The notes beneath the pieces were generated by a model. It was not told where the DNA came from. It saw only the letters and a program-made list of their open reading frames with translations, and ran no database searches. The position numbers and the translations under genes are program-made. This document shows, piece by piece, positions 52,490 to 61,700 of a DNA stretch of 64,000 bases (positions are counted from its first letter, which is position 1; every line of letters starts with the position of its first letter). The stretch comes from Shimwellia blattae DSM 4481 = NBRC 105725 (lineage in GTDB: Bacteria; Pseudomonadota; Gammaproteobacteria; Enterobacterales; Enterobacteriaceae), in contig NC_017910.1 in NCBI RefSeq assembly GCF_000262305.1, forward strand, positions 744,001-808,000, written 5' to 3'.

Positions 52490-52765
52490 GGCGGAAACGC
52501 AGGTGCGGCTCAAGGACTGGCTGCCAGGATGGCAGCCAGAAGGAAGGTTGAGGCATGGATGCCGAATCCTGACTGGTCCGCCAGAGCAAGCCGGAGTTGC
52601 AGCGAACCGCGCAGCGGCGATTGACCGCGGGCCGGCGAGGTCTCCAGGAGGGGGCCGGCCCCCCCTCCTGGAACGCGACCGGGTTCAGGTGTAACAAAGA
52701 AATGCCGGGGGACGGGGAGCGGAACCGGCTCACCGCACGAACATATTCCGGATCATATTGCCAGC
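52490..52765 (+). other. Structured GGA-rich intergenic island, possible CsrA-binding RNA
   Basis: Gene-free, GC-rich DNA between kduD and the kdgF-like gene with several hairpins: CTGGCTGCC-AGGAT-GGCAGCCAG at 52517-52539, GGCA-TGGA-TGCC at 52552-52563, a 12-bp stem at 52643-52672 (TCCAGGAGGGGG / CCCCCTCCTGGA) and GAGC / GCTC at 52717-52731. I count 12 GGA in the plus strand, several in loops, as in CsrB/CsrC-type RNAs. No clear promoter or terminator was found, so it may instead be a repeat element. 52766-52841 shows nothing further. Confidence 0.4.
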
Positions 52766-52841
52766 ACTAAAGGGACTACCGGCACCGGCACCCTTAAATG
52801 CGATGGCCTTTTATTATGGCCTTTGCGCAACACGCGCCGTG

Positions 52842-53165
52842 TTACTTAAGAAAATCCTCCCTGACCGGGGTGAAGGTATCAAGCAGGGTCCCCGCTTTGA
52901 TACACACGCAGCCGTGCATAATATTCGGCTGCTTGTAGAGCGTATCCCCGGCGGTGACGTGGTGGGTCTCATCGCCAATCGTGAATTCAAACTCACCGGA
53001 CAGGACATACGTGAGCTGCTCATGTGGGTGGCTGTGCATCGGGCCGATGGCTCCGGTGTCGAAATTAACCTGTACCGCCATCATGCCACCGGCGTGGGCG
53101 AGAATACGGCGCGACACGCCCGCCCCCAGATCGTCGAGTTCAGTATCTTTAATAAAGGTAAACAT
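52842..53165 (-). CDS. kdgF: KdgF-like cupin, unsaturated uronate linearisation
   Basis: A 107-residue single cupin domain. Metal-site histidines are in GPMHSHPHEQLTYV and NIMHGCV; the ending DTFTPVREDFLK is typical of KdgF. KdgF turns 4,5-unsaturated galacturonate into 5-keto-4-deoxyuronate, the KduI substrate, which fits its place beside kduID and a KdgR box 15 bases ahead of its ATG. ATG 53165 has GGAG upstream. Confidence 0.88.
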   Translation of the reverse strand: MFTFIKDTELDDLGAGVSRRILAHAGGMMAVQVNFDTGAIGPMHSHPHEQLTYVLSGEFEFTIGDETHHVTAGDTLYKQPNIMHGCVCIKAGTLLDTFTPVREDFLK

Positions 53166-53179
53166 CGCGGCTCCATTAT

Positions 53180-53198
53180 AGTAAAACGGCGTTTTAAT
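53180..53198. promoter_or_regulatory. KdgR box upstream of kdgF
   Basis: AGTAAAACGGCGTTTTAAT matches the KdgR consensus at 17 of 19 positions, directly ahead of the kdgF ribosome site. Confidence 0.72.
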
Positions 53199-53265
53199 TT
53201 TAAATGTTAGCCGCAAACCGTCATGCTGACAGCCCGGCAGCCCGAATTTGCCGGGCCTGTCACAT

Positions 53266-54216
53266 TCAGCCCTCTGGTGGCTGCCAGGGGCGCAGGGCCG
53301 CCGTAATGCCGGGCATCTGCTGGCGAAGATGCTCTGTAAAGGTATCGACCAGCGCTGAGGCGGGGCGGTGACGGGGGCGAATCAGGCTGACGGTAAAGGG
53401 AATGGTAATACTCAGCGGCCGCACGGCCACCTGCCCGCTGCCTTCGCCGCTGCCCCGGCGGGCGTAATCCAGCGCGGTCAGCGGGTTTACTACGGAGATC
53501 CCCACCCCGGCCTGCACCATGGCGCAAACCGAGGCGGCGCTGTGGGTTTCCACCACCATGCGACGGCGCACCCCCTGCTCGTGGAACATGGTGTCGAGCA
53601 ACTGGCGGTAACTGTCGCTGCGCGAGAGGCTGATGTAGTTTTCCCCGGCGAAATCCTCCGGTACCAGGCAGGATTTCCGGCACAGAGGGTGATCGGCAGG
53701 CAGCACGCACACTTCGCTGAGGGTCAGCAACGGGTAGCGCTCGGTCCCCGCCGGGGTGGTGAGGGTTTCCGTGATCCCCAGGTCATAGCGCTGGGCGGAG
53801 AGCCACTCTTCCAGCACCGGGGACTCTTCGGGCACGATATTCAGGCTCAGATCCGGGTAGCGGCGTAAAAATGGCCCGATAAGCGGCGGCAGAAACGACT
53901 GGGAAAACACCGGCAGACAAACCACAGACAGCTCCCCCTGGCGGAACTCCCGCAGGCTTTCCGCAGCGCTCAGGATCCGGTCCAGCCCGTACCAGGAGCG
54001 CTGCACCTCTTCAAATAACCGCAGCCCCTGGACTGTGGGGTGCAGCCTGCCGCGGCTGCGGCTGAACAGTGTCAGCCCGATCAGCTTTTCAAAGCGCGCC
54101 AGCTCGCGGCTGACGGTCGGCTGGGAGGTATGCAGCAGCGCCGCCGCCTCCGTAAGGTTACCGGCGGTCATCACCGCGTGGAAAATTTCAATATGGCGTA
54201 AGGTAATCGCTGGCAT
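53266..54216 (-). CDS. lysR: LysR, activator of lysA
   Basis: A 316-residue LysR-type activator, founding member of its family. HTH at residues 18-40 (NLTEAAALLHTSQPTVSRELARFEKL) and a C-terminal effector domain for diaminopimelate/lysine. Divergent from lysA with 114 bases between, as in E. coli. The C-terminus is a few residues longer than in E. coli. Confidence 0.95.
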   Translation of the reverse strand: MPAITLRHIEIFHAVMTAGNLTEAAALLHTSQPTVSRELARFEKLIGLTLFSRSRGRLHPTVQGLRLFEEVQRSWYGLDRILSAAESLREFRQGELSVVCLPVFSQSFLPPLIGPFLRRYPDLSLNIVPEESPVLEEWLSAQRYDLGITETLTTPAGTERYPLLTLSEVCVLPADHPLCRKSCLVPEDFAGENYISLSRSDSYRQLLDTMFHEQGVRRRMVVETHSAASVCAMVQAGVGISVVNPLTALDYARRGSGEGSGQVAVRPLSITIPFTVSLIRPRHRPASALVDTFTEHLRQQMPGITAALRPWQPPEG

Positions 54217-54330
54217 AGTTTCCTCCGAAATCCATATCAGTTTTGCATAGACTGTGCAGAAAGAGATATTTTTTATTGCTTATCCGCCAGGGCAATAATA
54301 GAGAAAACCACAATACTTTCCGGAGTTGCC

Positions 54331-55593
54331 ATGCCCCGTTGCCCTGAACACCCCGAGAGCGCATTCACCGCTGAGAACCTGCTGGCCCTGCCGGGCCGTT
54401 TTGGCTGCCCGGTCTGGGCCTATGATGCCGCTATCATCCGCCGGCAAATCGCCCGGCTGCGGCAGTTTGATGTGATCCGCTTTGCCCAGAAGGCCTGCTC
54501 GAATATTCATATTCTGCGCCTGATGCGTGAGCAGGGGGTGAAGGTGGACTCGGTCTCATACGGTGAGATTGAGCGGGCCCTGGCGGCAGGCTATGAGCCG
54601 CACAACGGCAGGGATGAGATTGTCTTCACCGCTGATGTTATCGACCAGGAGACCCTTGAGCGGGTGGTGGCGCTGGCGATTCCGGTGAATGCCGGATCTG
54701 TCGATATGCTGGCCCAGCTGGGGGCGCTGTCTGCGGGCCACCGGGTATGGCTGCGGGTGAATCCCGGGTTTGGTCACGGCCACAGCCAGAAAACCAACAC
54801 CGGGGGCGAAAACAGCAAACACGGCATCTGGCATGAGGATTTACCCCGGGCACTGGCCGTGATCCGCCAGTATGGTCTGAAGTTAGTGGGTATTCACATG
54901 CATATCGGCTCCGGGGTGGACTATGGTCACCTGGAGCAGGTGTGCGGGGCAATGGTTGACCAGGTTATCAGCTGCGGGGCAGATCTGGAGGCGATTTCCG
55001 CCGGGGGCGGCTTGTCCATTCCTTACCGGGAAGGCGACGAGCAGATCAATACTGAGCACTACTACGGGCTGTGGAACCGGGCCCGGGAGCAAATCGCCGC
55101 CCATCTGCAACACCCGGTCACGCTGGAAATTGAACCCGGGCGTTTTCTGGTGGCCGAGGCCGGTGTGCTGGTCACCCAGGTGCGCAGTGTCAAAGCCATG
55201 GGCCGCCGCCATTTTGTGCTGGTGGACGCCGGGTTTAACGATCTGATGCGCCCGGCCATGTATGGCAGCTACCACCATATTTCCGCCCTGGCGGGGGACG
55301 GGCGCAGCCTGAGTGAGCAACCACTTCTGGAGACGGTCGTTGCCGGGCCCCTGTGTGAATCCGGGGATGTGTTTACCCAGCAGGAGGGGGGCACCGTAGA
55401 AACCCGCCTGCTGCCTGCGCTACAGCCCGGTGATTACCTGGTGCTGCACGATACCGGGGCATACGGCGCGTCGATGTCGTCTAACTACAACAGCCGCCCG
55501 TTACTGCCGGAAGTGCTGTTTGATGGGGGCGAACCGCGCCTGATCCGCCGCCGCCAGACCATTCAGGAGCTGCTGGCGCTGGAGGCGGTATAA
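54331..55593 (+). CDS. lysA: Diaminopimelate decarboxylase LysA
   Basis: A 420-residue PLP enzyme, last step of lysine synthesis (meso-DAP to lysine and CO2). PLP Lys54 in IRFAQKACSN, glycine loop GGGLSIPYREGDEQ and the CESGDVF motif with active-site Cys are all present. Expressed from the divergent lysR-lysA region. Confidence 0.97.
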   Translation: MPRCPEHPESAFTAENLLALPGRFGCPVWAYDAAIIRRQIARLRQFDVIRFAQKACSNIHILRLMREQGVKVDSVSYGEIERALAAGYEPHNGRDEIVFTADVIDQETLERVVALAIPVNAGSVDMLAQLGALSAGHRVWLRVNPGFGHGHSQKTNTGGENSKHGIWHEDLPRALAVIRQYGLKLVGIHMHIGSGVDYGHLEQVCGAMVDQVISCGADLEAISAGGGLSIPYREGDEQINTEHYYGLWNRAREQIAAHLQHPVTLEIEPGRFLVAEAGVLVTQVRSVKAMGRRHFVLVDAGFNDLMRPAMYGSYHHISALAGDGRSLSEQPLLETVVAGPLCESGDVFTQQEGGTVETRLLPALQPGDYLVLHDTGAYGASMSSNYNSRPLLPEVLFDGGEPRLIRRRQTIQELLALEAV

Positions 55594-55623
55594 CGGCGCG
55601 CCGGGGTAATGCCGCAGGCGGTG

Positions 55624-56631
55624 TTACCCCTCAAGTGGCGGCATCACCGAATGGCGGCGCACCAGAGTGGGGCTGAACAGGTGTGTGGTGGGCGGCTCCG
55701 GCAGGTGCTCGGCCAGGGCAAGGGCAAGCTCCGCCGCCTGGGTCGCCATGGTGACTATCGGGTAGCGGATGGTGGTCAGACGCGGGCGCACATAGCGGGA
55801 GACCAGGATGTCATCAAACCCAATCAGCGAGATTTTACCCGGCACATCAATGCCGTTATCACTCAGTACCCCCATCACCCCGGCGGCCATGGAGTCGTTA
55901 TAACAGGCCACCGCGGTCACCGGAATTCCCCGCCCCAGTAGCTCGGTCATGGCCTGTTCGCCGCCGGTTTCGTCCGGCTCGCCAAAGGTGACCAGCCGCT
56001 GGTTGCGTGGCAGACCATGCTCTTCAAGGGCATCGTAATAACCCTGGAGGCGATCTTCCGCGTCGGAAATCGGGTGGTTGGAGCAGACAAAGCCTATCTG
56101 GCGGTGGCCTTGCTGGATCAGATGCCGGGTCGCCAGCCAGCCCCCGTAGCGATCATCGAGCGCCACGCAGCGCTGCTCATAACCGGGAACGATCCGGTTG
56201 ATCAGCACCATGCCGGGGATCTGCTTTAGCAGCGGAATCAGATCCGCATCGGGGATCATTTTGGTGTGCACCACCAGGGCAGAGCAGCGGTGGCGCATCA
56301 GCTGCTCAATGGCCTGGCGCTCTTTTTGTTCATTATGGTAGCCGTTGCCAATCAGTAAAAAATTGCCGGTACGGTAGGCCACCTGCTCAACGGCCTTTGC
56401 CATGGCGCCGAAGAAGGGGTCCGACACATCGCTGACCACCAGGCCAATGGTTTCGGTATTTTGCTGGGCCAGCGCCCGGGCATTGGCGTTGGGGTGGTAA
56501 TTCAGCTGCTCCATGGCGCTACTGACCGCGATACGTGAGGCTTCGCTCGCTTTCGGGGAGCTGTTGATGACTCTGGAGACCGTTGCTACGGATACCCCCG
56601 CCAGTCGGGCTACATCTTTTATTGTCGCCAT
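55624..56631 (-). CDS. galR: Galactose repressor GalR
   Basis: A 335-residue LacI-family repressor of galactose genes; begins MATIKDVARLAGVSVATVSRVIN as in E. coli, with effector domain to the end. Located between lysA and the Omr/aas region as in E. coli. Two GalR operators lie upstream, pointing to self-control. Confidence 0.95.
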   Translation of the reverse strand: MATIKDVARLAGVSVATVSRVINSSPKASEASRIAVSSAMEQLNYHPNANARALAQQNTETIGLVVSDVSDPFFGAMAKAVEQVAYRTGNFLLIGNGYHNEQKERQAIEQLMRHRCSALVVHTKMIPDADLIPLLKQIPGMVLINRIVPGYEQRCVALDDRYGGWLATRHLIQQGHRQIGFVCSNHPISDAEDRLQGYYDALEEHGLPRNQRLVTFGEPDETGGEQAMTELLGRGIPVTAVACYNDSMAAGVMGVLSDNGIDVPGKISLIGFDDILVSRYVRPRLTTIRYPIVTMATQAAELALALAEHLPEPPTTHLFSPTLVRRHSVMPPLEG

Positions 56632-56647
56632 TACCTGTGTTGTCTCC

Positions 56648-56664
56648 GTGGTAAGCGCTTACAC
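56648..56664. promoter_or_regulatory. GalR operator 1
   Basis: Minus strand reads GTGTAAGCGCTTACCAC, a close fit to the gal operator GTGNAANCGNTTNCAC. It lies 17 bases from the galR start. Confidence 0.72.
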
Positions 56665-56746
56665 TCCAGCTAGTGTCACGGAAACCAGGCGGGTGTTCAA
56701 GTGCCATGCTGCGCTGTGTCTCAGAATGCGGGTTCCGGGCCGGGTA

Positions 56747-56760
56747 TGTAAGCGCTTTCC
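56747..56760. promoter_or_regulatory. GalR operator 2
   Basis: TGTAAGCGCTTTCC, same AAGCGCTT core as operator 1, with centres 97 bases apart. Might allow DNA looping by GalR. Confidence 0.6.
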
Positions 56761-56885
56761 CGGGCTGAAAAACGGGCCGCAATTAAACATATTAATTTCA
56801 ATAGAAAATTTTTGCTTACATTTTGCGAAGCGCTGTTGCGATTATCACATGGCATGAACAAAAGCCCCACTGGTAGAGTTGAGAT

Positions 56886-56971
56886 CCCAGAGGTATTGAT
56901 AGGTGGTATCGGCACTGTTGATGTCGATAACTGTAGTTACACCAGCCTGCGCGGATGCGCAGGTTTTTTTT
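56886..56971 (+). ncRNA. omrB: OmrA/OmrB-type small RNA
   Basis: An 86-base sRNA. The 5' end CCCAGAGGTATTGATAGGTG is the conserved seed of OmrA/OmrB, and the 3' end is the Omr terminator (CCTGCGC-GGAT-GCGCAGG and eight T). It lies between galR and aas, as in E. coli. Upstream TTACATTTTGCGAAGC fits an OmpR site and TAGAGT (56874) a -10. Omr RNAs, with Hfq, repress outer membrane protein and csgD mRNAs under OmpR control. Only one copy is present here; the middle resembles OmrB more. Confidence 0.93.
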
Positions 56972-57097
56972 GCCCTTTTCCCGCCCCCTGCTGCGAGCAA
57001 ACGCAGATTTTCACCGGTAAATAAACCGCCTGGCTCGCGCCGCTGCCCGTAGTACGGTAATCTGCCTGCCACTACTGAGCTCGCAAAGGGAGTTGTC

Positions 57098-59257
57098 ATG
57101 GGGTTTGCCATCTTTCGTCAGCTATTTCGCCTGCTGTTCCGGGTCCGTGTTTCAGGGGATGTCAGTGCGTTGCATCAGCGGGGGGTGTTAATCACCCCGA
57201 ATCATCAGTCGTTTCTGGACGGGGTACTGCTGGCGCTGTTTTTGCCGGTCAAGCCGGTTTTTGCCATCTACTCCTCCATCAGCCAGCAGTGGTTTATGCG
57301 CCTGCTGGCCCCGTTTGTTGACTATGTTCCGCTGGATCCCTCCCGCCCCATGTCCATTAAACACCTGGTGCGCCTGGTAGAGCAGGGGCGCCCGGTGGTG
57401 ATTTTCCCGGAAGGGCGGCTGACGGTGACCGGCTCGCTGATGAAAATCTACGACGGCGCCGGGTTTGTGGCGGCAAAGTCCAGGGCAACAGTGGTGCCGG
57501 TGCGTATTGAAGGGGCGGATGTCACCTTCTTCAGCCGCCTGAAGGGGCTGGTAAAGCGCCGGATGTTTCCGCGCGTGTCGCTGCATATTCTGCCGCCCAC
57601 CCAGATTCCGATGCCGCAAGCCCCCCGCGCCCGGGAGCGCCGCCGCCTGGCCGGGGAGATGCTCCACCAGATTATGATGGAAGCGCGCATGGCTGCCCGC
57701 CCGCGCCAGACCCTGTATGAAGCCCTGCTGGACGCCAGACAGCGCTACGGCGCCCGCAAGCCCTGCCTGGAAGATATTAATTTCACCCCGGACACCTACC
57801 ACAGCCTGCTGACCAAAACGCTGTTTGTTGGCCGGATCCTCGAAAAATACAGCCGTCAGGGGGAGACCATCGGGCTGATGCTGCCTAACGCGACAATCAG
57901 CGCGGCGGTGATTTTCGGGGCCATTTCCCGGGGGCGGGTGCCCGCCATGATGAACTACACCGCCGGGATAAAAGGGCTGACCAGCGCCATCACCTGCGCC
58001 CGGATAGCCACCGTGTTTACCTCCCGCCAGTTTCTGGAAAAGGGTAAACTCTGGCACCTGCCCGAGCAGCTCACCCAGGTGCGCTGGGTATTTCTTGAAG
58101 ATCTGAAAGCCGATGTCACCCGGCGCGACAAACTGTGGATCTTCGCCCATTTACTCTGCCCCCGCCGGGCCCAGGTGGCGCAAAACCCGGAAGATGCGGC
58201 CATGGTGCTGTTTACCTCCGGCTCTGAGGGCAACCCGAAAGGGGTGGTCCACAGCCACAAAAGCCTGCTGGCGAACGTTGAGCAGATCAAAACCATTGCT
58301 GACTTCACCGCCCGGGATCGCTTTATGTCGGCCCTGCCCCTGTTCCACTCCTTTGGCCTGACTGTCGGGCTGTTTACCCCGTTGCTGACCGGGGCAGAGG
58401 CGTTTCTCTACCCAAGCCCACTGCACTACCGGATGGTGCCGGAGCTGTGCTACGACCGTAACTGCACGGTGATTTTCGGCACCTCCACATTCCTGGCGAA
58501 CTACGCCCGCTTCGCCCATCCTTATGACTTCTTCCGGGTGCGCTATGTGGTGGCCGGGGCCGAGAAGCTACAGGAAAGCACCCGCCAGCTCTGGCAGGAT
58601 AAATTTGGCCTGCGTATTCTTGAAGGCTATGGGGTCACCGAGTGTGCACCGGTGGTCTCCATCAACGTGCCGATGGCGGCAAAACCGCATACGGTGGGGC
58701 GGATCCTGCCGGCGATGGATGCCCGGTTAATGGCAGTACCCGGCATTGAACAGGGGGGCCGCCTGCAACTTAAGGGGCCCAATATCATGAAAGGCTACCT
58801 GCGGGTAGAAAACCCCGGCGTGCTGGAGGTGCCACAGGCCGCTGGCGTCAGCGGGGTGATGGAGCCCGGCTGGTACGACACCGGGGATATTGTCGCCTTC
58901 GACGAGCAGGGTTTTTGTACCATCCAGGGGCGGGCCAAACGGTTTGCCAAACTGGCCGGGGAGATGGTCTCCCTGGAGATGGTCGAAACGCTGGCGCTGG
59001 CCGTCTCTCCGGAAAAACTTCACGCCACCGTGGTGAAGAGCGACCCGGTGAAAGGCGAAGCGCTGGTGCTGTATACCACCGATGCAGAACTCACCCGGGA
59101 GGGGCTGCTCCACCAGGCGCGGGCTACCGGCGTGCCGGAGCTGGCGGTTCCCCGGGATATCCGCTACCTGAAACAGCTGCCGGTGCTCGGCAGCGGTAAA
59201 CCGGACTTTATCTCACTCAAAGCGCTGCTCGACAGCGGAGAAGACAGGCATGCATAA
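57098..59257 (+). CDS. aas: Aas: 2-acyl-glycerophosphoethanolamine acyltransferase / acyl-ACP synthetase
   Basis: A 719-residue inner membrane enzyme re-acylating lysophospholipids. N-terminal acyltransferase (HX4D-type NHQSFLDG, FPEGR) and C-terminal AMP-forming acyl-ACP synthetase (LFTSGSEGNPKGVVHSHKS, YDTGDIV, GSGKPDF). Collinear with E. coli Aas. Overlaps lplT by eight bases, so flipped lysolipid is taken up and repaired by one operon. Confidence 0.97.
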   Translation: MGFAIFRQLFRLLFRVRVSGDVSALHQRGVLITPNHQSFLDGVLLALFLPVKPVFAIYSSISQQWFMRLLAPFVDYVPLDPSRPMSIKHLVRLVEQGRPVVIFPEGRLTVTGSLMKIYDGAGFVAAKSRATVVPVRIEGADVTFFSRLKGLVKRRMFPRVSLHILPPTQIPMPQAPRARERRRLAGEMLHQIMMEARMAARPRQTLYEALLDARQRYGARKPCLEDINFTPDTYHSLLTKTLFVGRILEKYSRQGETIGLMLPNATISAAVIFGAISRGRVPAMMNYTAGIKGLTSAITCARIATVFTSRQFLEKGKLWHLPEQLTQVRWVFLEDLKADVTRRDKLWIFAHLLCPRRAQVAQNPEDAAMVLFTSGSEGNPKGVVHSHKSLLANVEQIKTIADFTARDRFMSALPLFHSFGLTVGLFTPLLTGAEAFLYPSPLHYRMVPELCYDRNCTVIFGTSTFLANYARFAHPYDFFRVRYVVAGAEKLQESTRQLWQDKFGLRILEGYGVTECAPVVSINVPMAAKPHTVGRILPAMDARLMAVPGIEQGGRLQLKGPNIMKGYLRVENPGVLEVPQAAGVSGVMEPGWYDTGDIVAFDEQGFCTIQGRAKRFAKLAGEMVSLEMVETLALAVSPEKLHATVVKSDPVKGEALVLYTTDAELTREGLLHQARATGVPELAVPRDIRYLKQLPVLGSGKPDFISLKALLDSGEDRHA

Positions 59258-60446
59258 CCAGGCTGCCCCTGACGACGCTATCTGGTCCCGGGGAATGATG
59301 GCGGTGATCGCCGCTCAGTTTTTATCGGCATTTGGCGATAACGCGCTGCTGTTCGCCACCCTGGCAGTATTAAAGCAGCTGGTTTACCCGGAATGGAGCC
59401 AGCCGGTACTGCAGATGGTTTTCGTGGGCGCTTATATTTTGTTTGCGCCCTTTGTGGGGCAGTTTGCCGACAGCTTTGCCAAAGGCCGGGTCATGATGCT
59501 GGCCAACGGGCTAAAGCTGCTGGGGGCGGCGGCTATCTGTGCCGGGCTGAACCCGTTTCTGGGCTATACCCTGGTGGGGATCGGGGCGGCGGCTTACTCC
59601 CCGGCGAAGTACGGCATCCTGGGGGAGCTGACCACCGGCTCACAGCTGGTTAAAGCCAACGGGCTGATGGAGGCCTCCACCATTGCGGCGATTCTGACCG
59701 GCTCCGTGGCCGGTGGGGTGCTGGCAGACTGGCACCTGCTGGCGGCCCTGGGGGTATGTGTGCTGGTGTATGGGGGCGCGGTGGTCGCTAACCTGTTTAT
59801 CCCGAAGCGGCCTGCGGCCCGCCCGGGGCAGAACTGGTGGCCGGGCCCGATGGTGCGCCGCTTCCTGGCGGCCTGCCGCACCCTGTGGCTGGATGGTGAA
59901 ACCCGCTTTTCGCTGCTCGGGACCAGTCTGTTCTGGGGGGCCGGGGTCACCCTGCGCTTTTTACTGGTGTTATGGGTGCCGGCGGCGCTGGGCATTACGG
60001 ATAACGCCACCCCGACCTACCTTAACGCCATGGTGGCGATAGGCATTGTCGCCGGGGCCGGGGCGGCGGCGAAGCTGGTCACCCTGGCGAATGTCCGCCG
60101 CTGTATGCCTGCCGGGGTGCTGATTGGCGCGCTGGTGGTGGTGTTTGCGCTGCAAACCCAGCTGCTGCCTGCTTATGTCCTGCTGGTGCTCATTGGGGTG
60201 TGTGGCGGCTTTTTTGTTGTACCGCTCAACGCCCTGTTACAGGAGCGCGGTAAGCGCAGTGTCGGGGCGGGTAATGCCATTGCCGTGCAGAACCTTGGCG
60301 AAAACGCCGCCATGCTGCTGATGCTTGGCGGCTATTCCCTGGCGGTGAAAACCGGCGCACCGGCAGTAGGGATTGGGATCGGGTTCGGGGTGCTGTTTGC
60401 GGTGGCCATCGCGCTGCTGTGGCTGAAACCCGGCCGCCGGGGGTAG
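59250..60446 (+). CDS. lplT: Lysophospholipid transporter LplT
   Basis: A 398-residue MFS protein with about twelve helices that flips lysophosphatidylethanolamine to the inner leaflet for Aas. Opening WSRGMMAVIAAQFLSAFGDNALLFA and ANGLKLLGAAAICA match E. coli LplT. Start lies within the end of aas. Confidence 0.96.
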   Translation: MHNQAAPDDAIWSRGMMAVIAAQFLSAFGDNALLFATLAVLKQLVYPEWSQPVLQMVFVGAYILFAPFVGQFADSFAKGRVMMLANGLKLLGAAAICAGLNPFLGYTLVGIGAAAYSPAKYGILGELTTGSQLVKANGLMEASTIAAILTGSVAGGVLADWHLLAALGVCVLVYGGAVVANLFIPKRPAARPGQNWWPGPMVRRFLAACRTLWLDGETRFSLLGTSLFWGAGVTLRFLLVLWVPAALGITDNATPTYLNAMVAIGIVAGAGAAAKLVTLANVRRCMPAGVLIGALVVVFALQTQLLPAYVLLVLIGVCGGFFVVPLNALLQERGKRSVGAGNAIAVQNLGENAAMLLMLGGYSLAVKTGAPAVGIGIGFGVLFAVAIALLWLKPGRRG

Positions 60447-60468
60447 GGCGCTTTTTATCGCTTATTCT

Positions 60469-60493
60469 GCTGGCTGCCATTCCGGCAGCCAGC
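60469..60493. terminator. Hairpin between convergent lplT and tas
   Basis: Perfect 10-bp stem GCTGGCTGCC / GGCAGCCAGC with an ATTCC loop. Its arms equal those of the hairpin at 52517-52539. No T tract. Confidence 0.5.
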
Positions 60494-60523
60494 TCCGCGC
60501 CAGTTTTTACGGTCAGCCCCGGC

Positions 60524-61564
60524 TCAGGGGGCCGGGTAGGTGTGGATCTGGTGCACGGCTTCCAGCTCTGCCAGCACCTCTTCGCTGAGTGTCAGATTCA
60601 GGCTTTCAACGTTGGTCTGCAACTGGGCAAGGCTGGTTGCCCCCAGCAGGGTGCTGGCCACAAATTTCTGCTGGCGGACAAACGCCAGCGCCATCTGGGC
60701 CGGATCCATATTGTGCCGCCGGGCAACGGCCACATAGGCGGCCACCGCCTGTTGTGACTGCTCACCGCTGTAGCGGGTAAAGCGGCTGAACAGAGTATTG
60801 CGGGCCCCGGCAGGCCGGGCGCCGTTGAGGTATTTGCCGGTCAGGGTGCCGAAGGCCAGGCAGGAGTATGCCAGCAGCTCCACCCCTTCATAACGGCTGA
60901 CTTCCGCCAGCCCCACTTCAAAACTGCGGTTCAGCAGGCTGTAGGGGTTCTGAATGGTGACAATGCGCGGTAGCTCGTGCTTGTCTGCCAGGTGCAGGTA
61001 GCGCATCACGCCCCAGGCCGTTTCGTTAGAGACCCCAATATAGCGAATTTTCCCCGCCCGCTGACATTCCGCCAGCGCTTCCAGCGTCTCCAGCAGGGTG
61101 ACCGGCGGCATGTCGTCGGTCCAGCTGTAGCCCAGTTTGCCAAAGCAGTTGGTGGCGCGCTGTGGCCAGTGCACCTGGTAGAGATCCAGATAGTCGGTCT
61201 GCAGTCGTTTGAGGCTGGCGTCCAGCGCTTCGCGGATATTGCGGCGATCCAGCATCTGGCCCGGGCGGATACTGGTGTCATTGTTGCGGGAAGGGCCGCT
61301 GACTTTAGAGGCCAGCACGACTCTCTCGCGCACGCCGCGTTTCTTCAGCCAGTTGCCCACGTATGTTTCGGTAAGGCCCTGGGTCTCCGGGCGCGGGGGC
61401 ACCGGGTACATCTCTGCCACGTCAATCAGGTTGATGCCCTGGCTTATGGCGTAATCCAGCTGGGCATGGGCCTCAGCTTCACTGTTTTGTTCCCCGAATG
61501 TCATGGTCCCGAGGCCAAGAGTGCTGACCTCAAGTGTACTGTGAGGGATATGATGATAATGCAT
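60524..61564 (-). CDS. tas: Aldo-keto reductase Tas
   Basis: A 346-residue NADPH-dependent aldo-keto reductase; E. coli Tas can suppress a tyrosine requirement. Catalytic Asp/Tyr in INLIDVAEMYPVPP, Lys in LASKVSGPSRN, His in LYQVHWPQR. ATG 61564 (MHYHHIPHSTLEV) has GGGAG upstream; the TTG two codons ahead is not needed. Confidence 0.96.
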   Translation of the reverse strand: MHYHHIPHSTLEVSTLGLGTMTFGEQNSEAEAHAQLDYAISQGINLIDVAEMYPVPPRPETQGLTETYVGNWLKKRGVRERVVLASKVSGPSRNNDTSIRPGQMLDRRNIREALDASLKRLQTDYLDLYQVHWPQRATNCFGKLGYSWTDDMPPVTLLETLEALAECQRAGKIRYIGVSNETAWGVMRYLHLADKHELPRIVTIQNPYSLLNRSFEVGLAEVSRYEGVELLAYSCLAFGTLTGKYLNGARPAGARNTLFSRFTRYSGEQSQQAVAAYVAVARRHNMDPAQMALAFVRQQKFVASTLLGATSLAQLQTNVESLNLTLSEEVLAELEAVHQIHTYPAP

Positions 61565-61700
61565 AGCCAACTCCCTTTCGTGTTATCAGTTTTTGTTGTG
61601 TTCGCCCGTGGCGGGCTTGTGGCCGCGGGGAGTAATAACATGGCAGAGGAACCCGCAAAGGGGAAGTCTGTGGGGGAAAAAAGCGGCCTGAAGGGATAAA

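Noticed and set aside
52419..52733. A minus-strand reading frame of 104 codons in the kduD-kdgF interval.
   Set aside because: It lies across perfect stem-loops, is rich in Arg, Pro, Ser and Trp in a way typical of random GC-rich DNA, and has no ribosome site.
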